Shown in pieces: positions 60,933 to 64,000 of a stretch of 64,000 bases of DNA; the first letter of the stretch is position 1; the number at the start of each line of letters is the position of its first letter. Both the position numbers and the translations under genes were made by a program. The notes beneath the pieces are model-generated. The model was given only the letters and a program-made list of their open reading frames with translations, was not told the DNA's origin and did no database searches. Source of the DNA: JAWLFI01 sp964525165 (lineage in GTDB: Bacteria > Bacteroidota > Bacteroidia > Chitinophagales > Saprospiraceae); contig CAZGGG010000008.1 of NCBI GenBank assembly GCA_964525165.1, positions 6,967-70,966 of the forward strand, in the 5' to 3' direction.

Positions 60933-61936
60933 AGTTATATCAGAAATTACTGCAGGGAGATGTGCTAACAACAGAGGAGGCAAGTGTGCTCATGGCTCAG
61001 ATTACTACGGGGCACTATAATGATGTGCAGCTATCAGCAATGATCACGACCTTTCACATGCGTTCCCTTTCTTCAACAGAGTTATTAGGCTTTCAAAATG
61101 AATTGTTGGAACGTTGCATAAAGATACCCCTTGAAGACACTGGTGTCATCGACTTATGCGGAACAGGTGGAGACGGAAAAGATACCTTCAATATTTCGAC
61201 GATCACGGCTTTTGTGTTAGCTGCTATGGGCTATAAGGTTGTAAAACATGGAAATAATGGTGTCAGTTCTAGTTGTGGTAGTTCCAACGTTCTCAATGCT
61301 TTAGGGTATCAGTTTTCCAAAGAGCCCGATCAAGTATTGGATGAATTGAGGCGTTATGGGCTTTCCTTTATACATGCCCCCTATTTTCATCCCGCACTGA
61401 AGGAAGTAGCTCAGGTGCGCAAGAAATTTGGTATCAAGTCTTTTTTCAATATTCTCGGTCCTTTAGTGAATCCTGCTCAGCCGGACTTGCAGGTGGCAGG
61501 TGTGTATGATTTGAGAATTGCCCGTTTGTATACACAGTTGTTGCATAAGCAACGTAAAGCATTTAGCATTGTCCATACTGTAGATGGATACGACGAATTA
61601 AGTCTTACAGCTGCCGCTAAAATATATGGAGATCAATCAACCCTTATTTTTCAGCCTTCGGATTTGGGTGTGCGTCCCTTAAGAGCTGAACAATTGTACA
61701 GTGGAGGCAGCATACAATCGTCCGCTGCCATTTTTCAATCAATCATAAGAGGAAAGGGTACAGAAGCGCAAAATGCTGTAGTTGCGGCGAATACTGCTTT
61801 AGCGATTCATACCATAAATCATGATATATCCCTAAAGGAAGCATATCATAACAGCTTTCAATTTCTACAGTCGGGAGCAGCTACCCCTTTATTCGAACGC
61901 TTCATAAAAACCACAACAAAGTCATTTGCCCTATGA
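60929..61936 (+). CDS. trpD: anthranilate phosphoribosyltransferase
   Basis: Attaches phosphoribose to anthranilate. It shows the PRPP-binding LCGTGGDGKDTFNIST near residue 78 and the conserved VVKHGNNGVSSSCGSSNVL near residue 105. The ATG at 60929 overlaps the trpG stop and gives 335 residues, the family length; an earlier in-frame ATG lies inside trpG. Its stop overlaps trpC by ATGA. Confidence 0.95.
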   Translation: MKLYQKLLQGDVLTTEEASVLMAQITTGHYNDVQLSAMITTFHMRSLSSTELLGFQNELLERCIKIPLEDTGVIDLCGTGGDGKDTFNISTITAFVLAAMGYKVVKHGNNGVSSSCGSSNVLNALGYQFSKEPDQVLDELRRYGLSFIHAPYFHPALKEVAQVRKKFGIKSFFNILGPLVNPAQPDLQVAGVYDLRIARLYTQLLHKQRKAFSIVHTVDGYDELSLTAAAKIYGDQSTLIFQPSDLGVRPLRAEQLYSGGSIQSSAAIFQSIIRGKGTEAQNAVVAANTALAIHTINHDISLKEAYHNSFQFLQSGAATPLFERFIKTTTKSFAL

Positions 61937-62767
61937 ATTTTATTGAAAGAATAACCCGTACAAAGAAAGAGGAAATCAAATATCGTTCAGATCGATATCC
62001 CATCGCTTTTCTTCAAGATCAAAAGTTTTATCATGCTCCGACAGTATCGATGTCAGAATATATTAGGCGTCCGGATAAATCCGGTATCATAGCCGAATTT
62101 AAAAGAGCCTCGCCTTCCCAAAAACAGCTGGCTCCCTACGCAGACATTGAGCGAACCAGTATTGGATATATGCAAGCCGGTGCCTCAGGTTTATCGATTT
62201 TAACAGATGAAAAGGGGTTTAATGGGAGTCTAAAGGAGTTAGTGACAGCAAGAACCTATAATTATTGTCCCATACTCAGGAAAGATTTTATTCTATGTCC
62301 CTATCAGGTATATGAATCCAGAGCATATGGGGCTGATGTGATCTTGCTCATAGCCTCATTTCTCGCACCATCTGAAATTGATGAATTGACGGCAATTGCA
62401 AAAGAATTGAAGCTGGAAGTACTACTAGAGGTGCATTCTATTCAAGAATTGGAAAAATCTTACAACGGACAGCAAGAACTGGTAGGGTTTAATGCCAGAA
62501 ATCTAGATGACTTTACGGTAGATCTTCAAAGGACGNNNNNNNNNNACGCTAAAGGCTGGATCAGATTTGCCGAAAGCTGCGATCAGAATAGCAGAAAGTG
62601 GCATCAGCGGTTTGGAAGATTTGTTGCGTTTGCGTCAGGAGGGGTATGAAGGTTATTTGATCGGTACGCAGTTTATGCGATATGCGAGACCGGAACTAGC
62701 TTGTAGGAGATTGATTCAGGAGTTTCATCAACATATAAAACGAAGCTATGAGAAGATTGAGGCTTAA
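61933..62767 (+). CDS. trpC: indole-3-glycerol-phosphate synthase (crosses a 10-N gap)
   Basis: Closes the indole ring. The TIM-barrel signature GIIAEFKRASPSQ, the ILRKDFI motif, ELVGFNARNLDDF and, after the gap, AIRIAESGISGLEDL are all there. Overlapping the contig ends by the shared ACG restores one frame (DLQRT continuing LKAGSDLPKAA) and exactly the spacing seen in E. coli TrpC, so the 10 N are not real sequence and the gene is intact. Its 3' end overlaps trpF by 20 bases. Confidence 0.9.
62536..62545. other. assembly gap (10 N) inside trpC
   Basis: Nominal spacer; the two contig ends share ACG, so the true gap is probably minus three bases. Confidence 0.95.
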
Positions 62768-63365
62768 GGTTTGTGGATTGAATCAATCGGAAAATATCGC
62801 AGAGGTAGCTCGTTTGGGGCCGGATATGATGGGCTTTATTTTTTATCCACTTTCACCCAGAAATGCATTTCGCCTAGATCCGGATCAGGTAAAAAAAATA
62901 GGGGGAAGCATACAAAAGGTAGGCGTGTTTGTGAACGAGCCTAAAGATCGTGTACTTTCCATTGTTCAAGAGTATGACTTGGATGTTATGCAACTGCATG
63001 GGGAGGAATCGCCCTCTTATTGCAATGCTCTGAAGAGATCAGGCAGACAGCTGATGAAAGTTTTTTCCGGTAATGCATTACCCCCCAGGGAGGAATTAGA
63101 GGTGTATGCTGAATATGTAGATGGATTTCTTTTGGATCACAGAGGGGTATTGAAAGGCGGAGGTGGTGTTGCATTTGATCATAGGCCTCTTCAAGAAAAT
63201 AAGTTTCCTTATCCCTATTGGTTGGCAGGTGGCATGACACCTTCATTAGTCAAGCAGATCATTACCCACCCCTATCACAATTGCATTGGCTTGGATCTGA
63301 ATAGTGGATTCGAAGATGCTCCGGGTATTAAGTCTATTGAAAAACTAAAAAAGATACTATCATGA
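62748..63365 (+). CDS. trpF: phosphoribosylanthranilate isomerase
   Basis: Amadori rearrangement of phosphoribosylanthranilate. The TIM barrel begins LKVCGLNQSENI (catalytic Cys-9 region), with GFIFYPLSPR, DVMQLHGEES, the catalytic Asp segment VDGFLLDH and the closing LAGGMTPSLV and IGLDLNSGFEDAPGIKS. Length 205 is normal. It is a separate gene, not fused to trpC. Both ends overlap neighbours. Confidence 0.95.
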   Translation: MRRLRLKVCGLNQSENIAEVARLGPDMMGFIFYPLSPRNAFRLDPDQVKKIGGSIQKVGVFVNEPKDRVLSIVQEYDLDVMQLHGEESPSYCNALKRSGRQLMKVFSGNALPPREELEVYAEYVDGFLLDHRGVLKGGGGVAFDHRPLQENKFPYPYWLAGGMTPSLVKQIITHPYHNCIGLDLNSGFEDAPGIKSIEKLKKILS

Positions 63366-64000
63366 ATGTTGGCACTTTTCAAGTGAGTGAAAAAGGGTTT
63401 TATGGCAGCTTTGGCGGTGCGTATATACCAGAAATGCTTTACCCAAATATTGAGGAGCTCAGAAGTACATATCGGGAGATTATTCAAGAAACAGCATTTC
63501 AGGAGCAATTTCATCAACTTTTGCGTGACTATGTAGGTAGACCCACGCCCCTCTATTTTGCCGAAAGGCTATCTAATCGATATAATTGCCAATTGTATTT
63601 GAAGCGAGAAGATCTTTGTCATACAGGAGCGCATAAGATCAATAATACCATTGGTCAGATTTTGTTGGCTGGTTATTTGGGCAAGCAACATATTATTGCA
63701 GAGACAGGAGCGGGTCAACATGGGGTAGCGACGGCCACCGTGTGTGCGCTCAAAGGTCTCAAGTGTACCATTTTCATGGGGGCTACAGATGTACAACGGC
63801 AGCGTCCCAATGTGGAACGAATGAAAATGCTGGGAGCGGAGATTATATCTGTTCAGTCAGGTTCAAAGACTTTAAAAGATGCAACCAATGAGGCCATGAG
63901 ATTTTGGATTGCTCATCCTGAGGAATGCCATTATATTATAGGTTCTGTTGTAGGGCCTCACCCCTATCCGGATATGGTTAGCCGATTTCAAGCGATCATC
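63362..64000 (+). CDS. trpB: tryptophan synthase beta chain (cut by window edge)
   Basis: Joins indole and serine with PLP. The first 213 codons are present: FQVSEKGFYGSFGGAYIPEM, RPTPLYFAERLSNR, the PLP-Lys loop LCHTGAHKINN near residue 90, and GAGQHGVATATV. The gene continues beyond 64000 and trpA probably follows. It is coupled to trpF by ATGA. Confidence 0.95.
   Translation, partial: MNVGTFQVSEKGFYGSFGGAYIPEMLYPNIEELRSTYREIIQETAFQEQFHQLLRDYVGRPTPLYFAERLSNRYNCQLYLKREDLCHTGAHKINNTIGQILLAGYLGKQHIIAETGAGQHGVATATVCALKGLKCTIFMGATDVQRQRPNVERMKMLGAEIISVQSGSKTLKDATNEAMRFWIAHPEECHYIIGSVVGPHPYPDMVSRFQAII
63557..63569 (-). repeat. dispersed word GCCTTTCGGCAAA, copy 8 (in trpB)
   Basis: Exact copy on the strand opposite to trpB, which reads it as Phe-Ala-Glu-Arg-Leu, the same phase as copy 5. 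Confidence 0.6.

Noticed and set aside
1..64000. Prophage, transposon, CRISPR, toxin-antitoxin, rRNA or tRNA genes
   Set aside because: No repeats with spacers, transposase, integrase, phage structural genes or clover-leaf sequences were found when reading both strands.

Overview
The window reads as a draft or metagenome-assembled scaffold from a member of the Bacteroidota, most likely close to the Saprospiria. The pointers are: type IX secretion (T9SS) substrates with the gliding-motility type B C-terminal domain beside a PorP/SprF protein and a PorE-like OmpA protein; a TonB-dependent receptor with a carboxypeptidase-like N-terminal domain; bacillithiol (bshC) and futalosine-menaquinone (mqnB) genes; class II aldolase; few Shine-Dalgarno sequences; and several candidate -7 boxes of the Bacteroidota form TAnnTTTG. 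Three runs of N (7574-7583, 47407-47467, 62536-62545) mark contig joins. No rRNA, tRNA, CRISPR array, transposon or prophage was found, so most of the window is ordinary chromosomal backbone.

Layout. 1-7384: exonuclease, PlsC-type acyltransferase and engB on the minus strand, an outer-membrane barrel and bshC on the plus strand, then accD and hemE. 7385-7793: a structured gene-free stretch with a contig join. 7794-14231: dnaG, fbaA, trxB, aroK, then a DUF1573 lipoprotein, yajC and a YbbR-domain protein. 14217-23379: a T9SS surface module (PorP/SprF, PorE-like OmpA protein, two paralogous type B cargo proteins). 23536-34496: CoA transferase, nnr, a Sir2 deacylase, nrdBA, corA, a LolC/E-like permease and tyrS. 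34533-39615: msrB, a membrane protein, a frame-shifted rimO, a barrel protein, a SpoU methyltransferase and pyrG. 39822-47551: a beta-helix lipoprotein with its TonB receptor, a secreted retropepsin-like protein, a PiT-like carrier, a PAP2 phosphatase and a SAM methyltransferase. 47627-58631: phosphohexomutase, cysteine desulfurase, a broken ribD, a secreted thioredoxin-like protein, a HerA-like ATPase coupled to a tiny membrane protein, mqnB, a DUF3810 protein, trxA, a DUF58 protein, PPK2 and an S4 RNA-binding protein. 58632-64000: the tryptophan operon trpEGDCFB, running off the right edge.

The most striking element is the trp leader (58734-58974). It holds two complete transcription attenuators in series. 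Each has its own short peptide (one with Trp-Trp, one with Trp-Trp-Trp), a pause hairpin, an antiterminator pairing and an intrinsic terminator, all before trpE. The second unusual signal is a 12-base word, CCTTTCGGCAAA, that occurs eight times exactly, on both strands and in three codon phases, inside unrelated genes. By rough chance one would expect about 0.01 copies, so it behaves like a DNA uptake or chromosome-organising word. Other points of interest are paired DnaA-box-like sites upstream of nrdBA, a cluster of stem-loops upstream of tyrS, an orphan terminator next to a fragment of a foreign-looking permease gene at the first contig join, and two damaged housekeeping genes (ribD, rimO).

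All calls come from reading the sequence and family knowledge. No database search or folding program was run.
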